Made by a program: the position numbers and the translations under genes
The notes under the pieces: model-generated
Databases searched by the model: none
What the model saw: the letters and a program-made list of their open reading frames with translations, nothing else
Told to the model about the DNA's origin: nothing
Source: CBDDCQ01 sp965226285
GTDB lineage: Bacteria > Bacteroidota > Bacteroidia > Flavobacteriales > Ichthyobacteriaceae
Assembly (NCBI GenBank): GCA_965226285.1
Contig: CBDDCQ010000005.1
Span: 310,001 to 374,000, forward strand
Reading direction: 5' to 3'
Length of the DNA stretch: 64,000 bases
Shown here: positions 26,641-35,786 of the stretch, in pieces
How positions within the stretch are numbered: the first letter of the stretch is position 1
Layout of the letters: each line of letters starts with the position of its first letter

Positions 26641-27060
26641 AACATCATAAATATAATCTAAAGATGCTTGCTCATTGCTCTCTATTGCTATTTTTATTGT
26701 TTTCTTAGCAACCTCAAGTAGTCTTTCTCTTTTTAATGAAAACTTTTTTCTATTTTCTCTGCTATTAATACTTGTTTAGATTTTGAGATGATAAGAAGGG
26801 GTATATTCAAAAGCTCATTTTCATTTATTGCAGTTAAAATTGTTCCCAAACAATTTTTTTAGAATGCTTTGCATTAATTCTGATTTAAAAAGTACTAATA
26901 GTGTCTCAGAACTAATCTTTTTAAAATTGATAATATTCTGCATCAAGTCGTCCTGTTTTTTGAAAACTCTCTGAAAATGATTTAATGTTTACACCTTCCT
27001 TTTACAATGCTTTTACCCCTCTTTTTATAAATAGAGAATTTTTAGGCTTAAAGTTTTTTA
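26635..27060 (-). pseudogene. Type I restriction specificity (HsdS)-like gene, decayed
   Basis: Minus-strand fragments in different frames line up with the C-terminal half of Bacteroidota HsdS-like specificity proteins. They are KSFSESFQKTGRLDAEYYQ, then LGTILTAINENELLNIPLL, then KQVLIAEKIEKSF, then KRERLLEVAKKTIKIAIES, ending in DYIYDVK and a stop at 26635-26637. The FxxSFxxTGRLDAEYYQ and LLEVAKxxxxIAIE motifs are very characteristic. Several frameshifts and stops make it non-functional, and no hsdM or hsdR is present. It marks a third site in the window where restriction-modification DNA entered. The rest of the gap to 27263 shows nothing. Confidence 0.7.
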
Positions 27061-27263
27061 TTCGAGGATTATAGATATTAGGTTAGTGGTTGTTTCATCC
27101 TAAGGGTCTTTTTGTTTTAAAGAGTCTATGTCAAAGATATTTATTTAAAATTTAATATTGGAATATTTTTAAGTGGAAAAAATTGTATTAAAAGAATCTT
27201 GACAAGTCAATTGAATAGGATTATAGTTCAGGAGAATCAAAAATGATAGAAATTAAAAATGTA

Positions 27264-28811
27264 TTATTTAGGGTGTAGTTCCACCATAGGAATAATCATT
27301 TCCTCCATGGAAATACCTCCGTGTTGATAGGTATTTTTATAGTATTTTACATAGTGATTATAGTTGTTTTTATATGCAAAAAATAGGTCATTTTTAGCAA
27401 ATATATAAGAAGTATTAATATGTGTCAAAGGTAAATAATAATCTTTTGGATTGTTTATTTCTAGAACATCTTTTTTATTATAAGACATTTGTTTACCATT
27501 TTTACATCTTAAATTCGTACTTAAATCTTTTTCACCAATTACTTGAGATGGTTTTTTGACATTAATGGTTCCATGGTCTGTAGTAATAAATAACTTTAAT
27601 TTGTATTGAGCAGATAACTTAATAATATCTAAGAGAGAAGAATTTTTAAACCAACTTAGAGTGGTATCTCGGTATGATTTATCATCTTTGGCTAGTTCTT
27701 TTATAATTTTTGCATTAGTTTTAGCATGAGATAACATATCTATAAAATTATATACAATTACATTTAAACTATTGTCTAATAGGTTATTAAAATCATTACA
27801 TAGTTTTTGACCATGTTCTAAGGTTGTAATTTTATTGTAAGAAAATTTTATAAAATCACCATTTCTCTTTAGTTGATTTGCTAATAATTCTTTCTCATAA
27901 AAGTTAAAACCTTCTTCTTGGGTATCTTCTACCCAAAATTCAGGGTATAGCTTCTTAATTTCTGAAGGCATCAATCCAGCAAAAAAAGCATTTCTACTAT
28001 ATTGAGTAGTTGTGGGTAATATACTATAATAATTGGTTTCTTTTACAGTGTGGTATAGTTCATTGACAATAGGTTCTATAATTTTCCATTGGTCGTATCT
28101 CAAATTATCAATCATTAGTAATATGAATTTCTCTGAGTCATTTACTTTAGGAAATACTAATTTTTTAAAAGCATTGTGAGATAGGATAGGAGAATTATTT
28201 CCTTTTAACCAGTATGAGTAGTTATTTTCTATGAATTTACAAAATAAATTATTGGCTTCATTCTTTTGAGATTCTAAAATATTTATAATACTTTTATCAG
28301 AGGTGTTATCAAGTTTTAATTCCCAATAAACTATTTTTTTGTATAGTTCTTCCCAATCTTCAAAGTTACTTGTAGACATTAAACCCATACTTATTTGTCT
28401 AAATTCCCTTTGATATTCTAAAGTTGTCTTTTGAGTTATAAATTTAGCTTTGTCTAAATTATTTTTTAGGCATAATAAAATTTGATTTGGATTAATGGGT
28501 TTAATGAGATAGTCAGATATATTTTCTCCTATAGCATCCTCCATAATAGATTCTTCTTCACTTTTAGTAATCATTACAATAGGAGTTGATATATAAAGCT
28601 TTCGTATCATAGGTATAAGTTCTAAGCCTGATATACCTGGCATATTCTCATCCAAAAATATAATGTCAAATTTTGAGGAATTAATTTCATCTATAGCTTC
28701 ATTTCCACTTTTTACACCTGTAATGTGATAACCCTTTTCAGTCAAAAATAATATATGGGATTTTAACATATCTATTTCATCATCTACCCACAATATTTTT
28801 GTATTTGTCAT
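27264..28811 (-). CDS. porX: PorX-type response regulator with PglZ domain
   Basis: A 515-residue cytoplasmic two-component regulator. The receiver domain (residues 1-120) has the acidic pair D10-D11, phospho-acceptor D54 in IIFLDENMPG, and K-P in YLIKPINP. The remainder is a PglZ/alkaline-phosphatase-like domain (LLMIDNLRYDQWKII, FITTDHGTINVKKP, YQHGGISMEEMIIP). This combination and length are those of PorX, which works with PorY and a sigma factor to control type IX secretion genes. That fits the T9SS cargo protein at 13.6 kb. The only secretion component here is this regulator. The promoter box is at 28840-28847. Confidence 0.9.
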   Translation of the reverse strand: MTNTKILWVDDEIDMLKSHILFLTEKGYHITGVKSGNEAIDEINSSKFDIIFLDENMPGISGLELIPMIRKLYISTPIVMITKSEEESIMEDAIGENISDYLIKPINPNQILLCLKNNLDKAKFITQKTTLEYQREFRQISMGLMSTSNFEDWEELYKKIVYWELKLDNTSDKSIINILESQKNEANNLFCKFIENNYSYWLKGNNSPILSHNAFKKLVFPKVNDSEKFILLMIDNLRYDQWKIIEPIVNELYHTVKETNYYSILPTTTQYSRNAFFAGLMPSEIKKLYPEFWVEDTQEEGFNFYEKELLANQLKRNGDFIKFSYNKITTLEHGQKLCNDFNNLLDNSLNVIVYNFIDMLSHAKTNAKIIKELAKDDKSYRDTTLSWFKNSSLLDIIKLSAQYKLKLFITTDHGTINVKKPSQVIGEKDLSTNLRCKNGKQMSYNKKDVLEINNPKDYYLPLTHINTSYIFAKNDLFFAYKNNYNHYVKYYKNTYQHGGISMEEMIIPMVELHPK

Positions 28812-28839
28812 AAAGTACCTTTTTAGAAATTAATTTTCG

Positions 28840-28847
28840 CAAATATA
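28840..28847 (-). promoter_or_regulatory. TATATTTG promoter box for porX
   Basis: Exact TAnnTTTG match followed by C on the minus strand, about 30 bases before the porX start. Confidence 0.55.
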
Positions 28848-28936
28848 AATAAATTTGACATTTAATAATATTATTAACTTTACAGACTGTATTAAATAAG
28901 CGTATAGAATGTAATACTATTTAAAATTGAACAATT

Positions 28937-30157
28937 ATGTATCAAGATGTCATAAATAAAAATAAAATATTTAATGACCCCATATATGGTCTAATTACTA
29001 TACCAAATGAACTTGTTTTTGATTTGATAGAGCATCCCTATTTTCAAAGATTACGTAGAATAAGTCAATTAGGACTTACTTCTTTAGTGTATCCAGGAGC
29101 TTATCATACTAGGTTTCAACATTCTATAGGAGCTATGCATTTAATGGATAAAGCTATAATAGCACTTAAGAAAAAAGGCAATGAAATTACAAGTGAGGAA
29201 CAGGAAGCATTATTAGTAGCTATATTATTACATGATATTGGACACGGTCCTTATTCTCACGCTCTAGAACAGAGTATTATAGATATTGATCATGAACAAG
29301 TATCATTAATGTTTATGGAGAGATTAAATAAATATTTTAATGGGAAATTATCTTTAGCTATCAAGATTTTTAAGAATGAGTATCCTAAAAAATTTTTACA
29401 TCAACTTATATCGAGTCAATTGGATATGGATAGGTTAGATTATATTAAACGTGATAGTTTTTATACAGGAGTAAAAGAGGGTACTATAAGTTCTGAGAGG
29501 TTAATTAAAATGTTGAATGTATGTAAAGATGATTTAGTTGTAGAAATAAAAGGAATTTACTCTGTAGAGAATTTTATTATTGCACGGAGATTAATGTATT
29601 GGCAAGTATATTTGCATAAAACTAATTTAGCAGCAGAATTAATGATGGGTAAAATTCTAAAAAGAGCTAAATATATAAGTTCAAAACGAAATATTTTTTC
29701 ATCAAAAGCATTAAAGTTTTTCTTACAATATACAAACGATTCAATTGATAATATAATTACTCAATTTAGCTGTTTGGATGATCTGGATATTATGGGAGCT
29801 ATAAAGGAATGGCAATATGATTCTGATATAATACTATCTGAATTAAGTAATAGACTTGTGAATAGAAATCTTTTTAAAATAATTATACAAAATCAACCTT
29901 TTGATGATAGTGATATAGAAAAAATTAGATGTAATTTAATACATCAAGGAGTTAAAAAGGATTGTTTAAATTATTATGTTATTACAGGGAAGATTCAAAA
30001 TTTTGCATATAATATGAATCGTGATACTATAAAAATAGTCAATAAAAATGGCAATATATTCGATATTTCAAGGGCTTCTGATCAATTTATATCACAATCT
30101 TGTGAACCAGTACAAAAATATTATTTATGTTATAAAAAATATTTTTGTAATAATTAA
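28937..30157 (+). CDS. HD-domain phosphohydrolase (dNTPase-like)
   Basis: A 406-residue cytoplasmic HD-superfamily protein. The metal ligands are recognisable: H in RFQHSIGAMHLM, the HD pair in LLHDIGHGPYSHALE, and the later D in SSQLDMDRLDYIKRDSFYTG. The N-terminal KIFNDPIYGLITIP is typical of the conserved Bacteroidota/Firmicutes HD family related to dGTPase and SamHD1-like enzymes. The substrate may be dNTPs but is not certain. It is divergent from porX, with a short shared upstream region. Confidence 0.85.
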   Translation: MYQDVINKNKIFNDPIYGLITIPNELVFDLIEHPYFQRLRRISQLGLTSLVYPGAYHTRFQHSIGAMHLMDKAIIALKKKGNEITSEEQEALLVAILLHDIGHGPYSHALEQSIIDIDHEQVSLMFMERLNKYFNGKLSLAIKIFKNEYPKKFLHQLISSQLDMDRLDYIKRDSFYTGVKEGTISSERLIKMLNVCKDDLVVEIKGIYSVENFIIARRLMYWQVYLHKTNLAAELMMGKILKRAKYISSKRNIFSSKALKFFLQYTNDSIDNIITQFSCLDDLDIMGAIKEWQYDSDIILSELSNRLVNRNLFKIIIQNQPFDDSDIEKIRCNLIHQGVKKDCLNYYVITGKIQNFAYNMNRDTIKIVNKNGNIFDISRASDQFISQSCEPVQKYYLCYKKYFCNN

Positions 30158-30496
30158 AAAAGGTTATATACTTGCAAAAAAATTTCAAATAATTAATTAA
30201 AAGAATGTTATAGAAAAATATGATAATTATTAGGTGTTCAGTTAGGCAACATTGCGAACAGATTTAATACTTTAGTTTAAAATAATTAAACAGAGTGGAT
30301 TTGCTTTAAGAGTAGTGGGTTATGAAATGAGAATTTCTAATATAATAATCCGGAAGTAAAGGATAATGGCGAGTTAGAACTTCCTTAGTTTTTATGACTT
30401 CTATTTTATAAAATATTATTTTTTGATTTAATTTAAAAGCAGCAATAATATGTCTCCTTATTTTTTTATATTTACTTAAAGTTATTGATTGTAAAA
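30158..30496. other. Gene-free stretch
   Basis: AT-rich, with short stop-riddled frames such as LGVQLGNIANRFNTLV. Nothing I can assign, and no convincing promoter box. Confidence 0.5.
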
Positions 30497-31015
30497 ATGA
30501 GTATAAAAAAGATTGTAGAGCAATTAGATATATATTTATCTTCTGTACAGGATGTAAATGAAAAAAAACGGTGTATAGAAGATATAATACATTATTTAGA
30601 AAATTATATTGAGAAATTAAAAATACACATTGCTCATTCTAAAATTCAATTTTGGTTAATAGATGACTCGGAGGTGGTAAACTTAGTGAATGAAAAAACA
30701 ATAGAACATATGATAGATAATGCTTATGTTACTGTTTTTAATGATGCTAATTTAGTACTTGAAAAGTTAAGTAATAATATCATTCCTGATATTATCTTAT
30801 TAGATATAAATATGCCTAAGCTTAGTGGTATGGAGTTTTTACATCGTTATCAAGAGCTTAATGTATCTTGTAATATTGTAATGTTATTTTCTGATTTTAT
30901 AACTAATGAACAAAATTATATTAATATTGTGAAAGATGTAAAAGCTGTAATCAATAAACCACTTAGTCAAGAAAAAATAAAAAAATATATATTACCGTTA
31001 TTAGATAATTGTTAA
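30497..31015 (+). CDS. Single-domain response regulator with N-terminal helical extension
   Basis: Starting from ATG 30497 (an in-frame TTG four codons earlier is less likely) the protein has 172 residues. The first ~48 form a charged helical, probably coiled-coil segment. The receiver domain follows: acidic pair D56-D57, phospho-acceptor D103 in IILLDINMPKLSG, and the lysine-proline in VINKPLSQ. There is no output domain, so it would act through protein contacts, for example in phosphorelay or motility/secretion control. No histidine kinase is adjacent. The N-terminal extension is unusual for stand-alone receivers. Confidence 0.8.
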   Translation: MSIKKIVEQLDIYLSSVQDVNEKKRCIEDIIHYLENYIEKLKIHIAHSKIQFWLIDDSEVVNLVNEKTIEHMIDNAYVTVFNDANLVLEKLSNNIIPDIILLDINMPKLSGMEFLHRYQELNVSCNIVMLFSDFITNEQNYINIVKDVKAVINKPLSQEKIKKYILPLLDNC

Positions 31016-31054
31016 TCATTTTTTTATATTGAGTATGTATAATTTTTATAATAT

Positions 31055-31849
31055 ATGCGCATATTTATTATCATATTATTTCCTTTTGCTTTATTTTCCC
31101 AGAGTATTTTTGGTGAGGCAGTTCCTAAACATATATCTCTAGCAGGGGCAACCGTATCAGATACGACTTTTATATCTATATATACTAATCCATCTGGGGC
31201 GGTATATAGTAAACAAATTAATGTGGGAGTAGGTTATAGTAATAGATTTTTATTTCAGGAATTATCAGTTAAAAACATAGGAGTAATATTCCCTTTTCAT
31301 CACACCAATATAATAGGAATTACTTATGGTAATTATGGTTATTCAGATTATAGTTTAAATAAATTTTCATTGAGTTATGCTAGGCAAATAGGAGATTTAT
31401 TTTCAGCATCATTGCAAGTTAATTATCATTTTATTAATTTGGTTCAAAGGAATAATATTTATGCTTTTTCTATAGATATAGGTTTACAAGTTGTTTTATC
31501 TAAAAAAATTAGATTAGGTGCATATATTCAGAATCCAACTTTAGCTAAGTATATAGAAAAAGAAGAGAAATTACCTTTTTCTATAAGATTAGGAGGAAGG
31601 TATAGGGTTGTAGATAAAATATTCACTTTTTTAGAACTTGAAAAATATATGACAGAGGATATGGTATATAAATTTGGGTTTAGTTATCATTTCAACAATA
31701 GTTCTTCAATGACGATAGGAACTTCTAATGGACTATATACATTAGGTTTTGGAGTGAGTTTGTTTCTTAAATTTATACGTTTAGGTATTGCATTTGTTTA
31801 TCACCCTCAGCTAAAGTATATTTCAAGTATATCAGCATTATATAAATAA
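31055..31849 (+). CDS. Outer-membrane beta-barrel protein (PorV/PorQ-like fold)
   Basis: 264 residues with a signal peptide (FIIILFPFALFSQS) and then alternating beta strands. The start of the mature protein, HISLAGATVSDTTFISIYTNPSGA, resembles the N-terminal motif of PorV/PorQ-type and related Bacteroidota barrels (S-AGA, then TNPSG). It is shorter than PorV or PorQ (300 or more), so it is a relative rather than a clear orthologue. It lies 39 bases after the response regulator and may share its transcript. Localisation is fairly sure; function is not known. Confidence 0.65.
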   Translation: MRIFIIILFPFALFSQSIFGEAVPKHISLAGATVSDTTFISIYTNPSGAVYSKQINVGVGYSNRFLFQELSVKNIGVIFPFHHTNIIGITYGNYGYSDYSLNKFSLSYARQIGDLFSASLQVNYHFINLVQRNNIYAFSIDIGLQVVLSKKIRLGAYIQNPTLAKYIEKEEKLPFSIRLGGRYRVVDKIFTFLELEKYMTEDMVYKFGFSYHFNNSSSMTIGTSNGLYTLGFGVSLFLKFIRLGIAFVYHPQLKYISSISALYK

Positions 31850-31858
31850 GAAAATATT

Positions 31859-31866
31859 TATATTTG
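31859..31866 (+). promoter_or_regulatory. TATATTTG promoter box for gdhA
   Basis: Exact TAnnTTTG match followed by C, 25 bases before the gdhA start. Confidence 0.6.
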
Positions 31867-31891
31867 CACTATGTAATTTTATTAAATTAAA

Positions 31892-33229
31892 ATGGAAAAA
31901 GATATTCAAGAGTTTTTAGATTATGTAAGATCTCGTGATCAGTATGAGCCTGAGTTTTTACAAGCAGTACAAGAGGTTGCAGAAACAGTTATACCTTATA
32001 TAGAGAGTAATGATAAATATAAAGGTAAGCGAGTTTTAAAGAGAATGGTAGAACCTGAAAGGATTATTATTTTTAGGGTTTCTTGGATAGATGATAAAGG
32101 GAACACTCAGATTAATAGAGGTTTTAGAATAGAAATGAACTCTGCTATAGGACCTTATAAAGGAGGGTTGCGTTTTCATCCAACAGTAAATTTAAGTATT
32201 TTAAAATTCTTGGCTTTTGAGCAGGTGTTTAAAAATAGTTTAACAACGCTACCTATGGGTGGAGGAAAAGGGGGTTCTGATTTTGACCCAAAAAATAAAT
32301 CGGATAATGAAGTGATGAGATTTTGTCAAAGTTTTATGACTGAATTATATCGTCACATAGGTCCAAATACAGATGTTCCAGCAGGAGATATTGGTGTGGG
32401 AAGTAGAGAAATTGGATATATGTTTGGTCAGTATAAAAGGTTAAAAAATGAATTTACAGGTGTGCTTACTGGTAAAGGAGCAGAGTGGGGAGGATCACTT
32501 ATTAGACCAGAGGCAACGGGGTATGGAACAGTATATTTTGCACAAAATATGTTGGAAACAAAGAACGATAGTTTTCAGGATAAAATAGTTGTAATATCAG
32601 GTTCTGGAAATGTGGCGCAATATGCTGCTGAAAAGGTAATAGAACTTGGGGGAAAAGTGGTAGTTATGTCAGACTCCTCAGGTTATGTATATGATTCAGA
32701 AGGAATAGATACTAATAAACTGAATTTTATAATGAATCTTAAAAATGTAAAGAGAGGTAGGATAAAAGAATATGCAGATAAGTATCATGGAGTAATATTT
32801 AAGGAAGGAACTCCATGGAGAGAAAAGTGCGATGTGGCTTTGCCTTGTGCTACTCAAAATGAATTGAATTTAGAAGACGCTAAAGTATTAGTGAATAATG
32901 GAGTAATATGTATATCAGAAGGAGCTAATATGCCCTCTACAGCGGATGCACTACATTATTTTATTGAAAATAGGGTATTGTTTGCTCCAGGGAAAGCGTC
33001 TAATGCAGGAGGGGTAGCAGTATCCGGTTTAGAAATGTCTCAAAATTCTTTGAGATATAATTGGACTAGAGAAGAAGTAGATGCTAAACTAAAGCAAATC
33101 ATAAAAGATATTCACTTAGTGTGTGTGAAATATGGAAAAGAAGGAAATTTTGTAAACTATGTGAAAGGAGCTAATATTGGAGGTTTTGTAAAGGTCGCTG
33201 ATGCTATGCTAGCCCAAGGAGTAGTTTAA
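31892..33229 (+). CDS. gdhA: Glutamate dehydrogenase (NADP-type)
   Basis: Reductive amination of 2-oxoglutarate to glutamate. 445 residues, the usual hexameric NADP-GDH length. Active-site regions are clear: YKGGLRFHPTVN, the substrate lysine in LPMGGGKGGSDFDPK, DVPAGDIGVGSREIGYM and GYGTVYF. A Rossmann motif follows in VVISGSGNVAQYAAEK. Serine instead of an acidic residue after the second strand (VMSDSSGYV) is consistent with NADP preference. Together with GSIII it covers ammonia assimilation. Confidence 0.95.
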   Translation: MEKDIQEFLDYVRSRDQYEPEFLQAVQEVAETVIPYIESNDKYKGKRVLKRMVEPERIIIFRVSWIDDKGNTQINRGFRIEMNSAIGPYKGGLRFHPTVNLSILKFLAFEQVFKNSLTTLPMGGGKGGSDFDPKNKSDNEVMRFCQSFMTELYRHIGPNTDVPAGDIGVGSREIGYMFGQYKRLKNEFTGVLTGKGAEWGGSLIRPEATGYGTVYFAQNMLETKNDSFQDKIVVISGSGNVAQYAAEKVIELGGKVVVMSDSSGYVYDSEGIDTNKLNFIMNLKNVKRGRIKEYADKYHGVIFKEGTPWREKCDVALPCATQNELNLEDAKVLVNNGVICISEGANMPSTADALHYFIENRVLFAPGKASNAGGVAVSGLEMSQNSLRYNWTREEVDAKLKQIIKDIHLVCVKYGKEGNFVNYVKGANIGGFVKVADAMLAQGVV

Positions 33230-33568
33230 TTTTAACACTTTCTCTTAATAGATAAAATAATTCAATTTTTTTATAAAGGCGTTTTTTATAAAATATCGGA
33301 ACTATATACCAGTTTCGACTACACATAGGATTAATAAGACTATCTTTCGCCAGTTAATCATCTTTATTAATAAAACTCCCATAGCATTATCAAAAGAATC
33401 ATTTATATTTAGAGGTATTTTTATGTTTGATATTCAGCTAACCAAATTTATAATTATGAACATTATTGTTTGAGATGTGATGAAGATTTGACAAGTACTA
33501 TTGTATCATACTTTCTGCCCTTTACACGGAGGATGTTGAAAATTTATAAAAAAAAGATTAAATAAATA
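33230..33568. other. Gene-free junction before the defence-like island
   Basis: AT-rich, no frame or hairpin of note; no TAnnTTTG box close to the methyltransferase start was found. This is the left edge of the accessory block between gdhA and the rhodanese gene. Confidence 0.5.
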
Positions 33569-34867
33569 ATGAAAACGAGTATAATTTACAATAGAGATAA
33601 TTTAGATATTTTAAGAGGATTAAATACAAATAGTATAGATTTAATTTATTTAGACCCTCCATTTAATAAGAAGAAGACTTTCACAGCTCCAATCGGCAGT
33701 AGTGCTGAGGGTGCTTCATTTAGAGATATATTTAGACAAGAAGATGTAAAGGATGAATGGTTGAAAGATATAAAAGAAGATCATAGAGAATTAAATATTT
33801 TCTTAACAAGTGTAAAAGATTTTGGAGGCACGTATTACTTGTATAACTACTGCTACCTGTGTTATATGTCAATTCGTTTAATAGAGATGCACCGTATTTT
33901 AAAAGATACGGGAAGTATTTATTTACATTGTGATCCACATATGAGTCATTATTTAAAAATTCTTATGGATATTATTTTTGGTGAAAAGAATTTTAGAAAT
34001 GAGTTGTCATGGTGCTATCGTGGTGCTGGTTACCCAAAAAAAGATTTTGGGAAAAGACATGATATTATACTTCGCTACTCAAAGACAATTAATTATTTAT
34101 TTAATTTAGATAATGTTAGAGAAGAATATGCAGAAGCAACAAAAGAAAGATTTAAACATTATATTGGGAATAAAAGGAAAACAGGAGACTTTGGGATTCA
34201 AAGATTGAATCCGCTGGGTAAACATCCTGATGATTGGTGGCAGATACAACCTATATCTCCATCCTCTAAAGAACGCACAGGCTACCCTACACAAAAACCT
34301 TTAAAATTATTAGAAAGAATAATTAAAGCAAGTTCTAATGAAGGAGACATAGTATTAGACCCATTCTGTGGATGTGCTACTACTTGTGTTGCCGCTGAAA
34401 AATTAAAAAGAAAATGGATTGGGATTGATATATCTCATAAAGCTTATGATTTAGTAAAGAAAAGGGTAATAGAAGAGACTGATTTATTTACTTTTTATGA
34501 AGAGGAAAAAGATTATATTAAAAATAAGAGAATAGAAGAATATATAGATTATAAGACAAACCCTCCAATAAGAACTGACCAACCAAAAGACTTTTCAGAG
34601 CGTAAATATATTTATATTATATCTAACAAAAATTATAGACGTTTAAAAGTAGGTATTGCTAAAGATTTATCATCAAGACTTAATAGTTATCAAACATCTG
34701 ACCCTAATAGAGCTTATAAATTAGAATATAATAAATTAACACATAAATATAGAGCATTAGAGAAGCACATTCATAAGCACTTCGAAGCTGAGCATGAATG
34801 GGTAGATGCTCCTTTAGAAGATATTATTAATGAGATAGAATTAATTGAACCAAAAATTAAAATTTAA
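33569..34867 (+). CDS. Beta-class DNA methyltransferase fused to a GIY-YIG-type (T5orf172/MUG113-like) domain
   Basis: 432 residues in two parts. Residues 1-~310 are an amino-methyltransferase in beta order: catalytic DPPF at 29-32 first, SAM-binding DPFCGCATT at 264-272 last, followed by the KRKWIGIDIS strand. It should make N6-methyladenine or N4-methylcytosine. Residues ~344-425 form a GIY-YIG-like domain: KYIYIISNKNYRRLKVGIA, then the arginine in SSRLNSYQT and the glutamate in RALEKHIHKHF, the positions expected for catalysis. Thus a modification domain and a potential nuclease share one chain. No separate restriction gene is adjacent. It faces the convergent Abi-like operon, with a broken small frame between. 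The methyltransferase call is firm, the nuclease role inferred. Confidence 0.85.
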   Translation: MKTSIIYNRDNLDILRGLNTNSIDLIYLDPPFNKKKTFTAPIGSSAEGASFRDIFRQEDVKDEWLKDIKEDHRELNIFLTSVKDFGGTYYLYNYCYLCYMSIRLIEMHRILKDTGSIYLHCDPHMSHYLKILMDIIFGEKNFRNELSWCYRGAGYPKKDFGKRHDIILRYSKTINYLFNLDNVREEYAEATKERFKHYIGNKRKTGDFGIQRLNPLGKHPDDWWQIQPISPSSKERTGYPTQKPLKLLERIIKASSNEGDIVLDPFCGCATTCVAAEKLKRKWIGIDISHKAYDLVKKRVIEETDLFTFYEEEKDYIKNKRIEEYIDYKTNPPIRTDQPKDFSERKYIYIISNKNYRRLKVGIAKDLSSRLNSYQTSDPNRAYKLEYNKLTHKYRALEKHIHKHFEAEHEWVDAPLEDIINEIELIEPKIKI

Positions 34868-34870
34868 AAC

Positions 34871-35004
34871 ATGGAAAAACAGAAGATTTTTTAGAGACCA
34901 TTGATAAAATGGAAGAGATGTTATATAAAAGTGAAAATATTTGCGATGATTTGTCTAATAATATTGAACTTTATAAACTTTTAAAAGCTATTAAAAGACG
35001 TTAA
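34871..35004 (+). pseudogene. Small frameshifted ORF downstream of the methyltransferase
   Basis: Three bases after the methyltransferase stop, ATG 34871 reads MEKQKIF and stops. Another frame from 34882 reads EDFLETIDKMEEMLYKSEN and then ICDDLSNNIELYKLLKAIKRR to TAA at 35002-35004. One added or missing base would join them into a ~44-residue acidic-then-basic helical protein. No family recognised. Its position suggests a former partner of the methyltransferase gene. Alternatively an internal ATG (34909) starts a 31-residue peptide. Confidence 0.35.
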
Positions 35005-35060
35005 ATAGGGATTAAATTATGATGCTGTTCTTTTGTGTCAAATTCGCAGTAGTTTTTCTT

Positions 35061-35786
35061 TCATTTCAAGCGTATTAAGAATTTCATAAACGAACTTGTC
35101 ATCTCAAAAATGATTTCTATCTCGTTTTCAATCACAGCGTCATCATGCTTTACATATGAATTATTGTATTTGGAATAATAGTCAATCAGCTTTACGAACA
35201 TATTACTCAGTTCTTTTGAACCGTTTTTTTCTTTTATGAAAGTACCAATCTCGCTCAATTGGTTCTCGAGAGATTTTTCATTATTCAAAATAGATTTTAA
35301 CAATAGTTCAAGAGATAGTCTAAGGTCGTCTAAAAGATTTCTTTTATAAACTTGATTGTTGAATTTAATAAGGGCTTTTTGATATAGATTTAAAGAGTCT
35401 GGATATGATTGAAGCCAATGTTTTTTCTCTTCAATTAATGCTTGATTAATTTCATCAGGGCTTCCATTATTTGCTAACTGTCCATATCGTGAAACAAGTT
35501 TGATTTTCAAATCTTTTACATTAACATTTTCCTTGAACTGCTTTAATTCACACAATTTACTGATAATCCTATATTGTTGTTTTGGCGTGAACGCCTTTAA
35601 ATTTTCTCTTAATGCTGTTCGCTTATTTGGCAAATCAGAAGGAAAAGGATATTCACTGTATGGAATGGAAACATTAAATTCAGTAGCATATTCAGAGCAA
35701 TACTTAGCAATTTTAGATCCACTTAAACCTGTGTCAGTAGAACCCAATACATCCGCTGAAAAGCTTATGAAAGTTGATGGTATCAT
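35061..35786 (-). CDS. Abortive-infection-like protein (Abi C-terminal/HEPN-like)
   Basis: A 241-residue cytoplasmic protein. The C-terminal ~110 residues resemble the Abi_C domain found at the end of phage-resistance proteins: LRLSLELLLKSILNNEKSLE, IGTFIKEKNGSKELSNMF, and NNSYVKHDDAVIENEIEII with the conserved K-H. The N-terminal part (STFISFSADVLGSTDTGLSG and SIPYSEYPFPSDLPNKRTAL) looks like the AbiJ-type N-terminal module. A predicted role is growth arrest or RNA cleavage on phage infection. It follows the 153-residue gene with stop and start directly adjacent (TAA then ATG), showing an operon. Its base composition is less AT-rich than the flanking genes. The role is inferred from family resemblance only. 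Confidence 0.7.
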   Translation of the reverse strand: MIPSTFISFSADVLGSTDTGLSGSKIAKYCSEYATEFNVSIPYSEYPFPSDLPNKRTALRENLKAFTPKQQYRIISKLCELKQFKENVNVKDLKIKLVSRYGQLANNGSPDEINQALIEEKKHWLQSYPDSLNLYQKALIKFNNQVYKRNLLDDLRLSLELLLKSILNNEKSLENQLSEIGTFIKEKNGSKELSNMFVKLIDYYSKYNNSYVKHDDAVIENEIEIIFEMTSSFMKFLIRLK

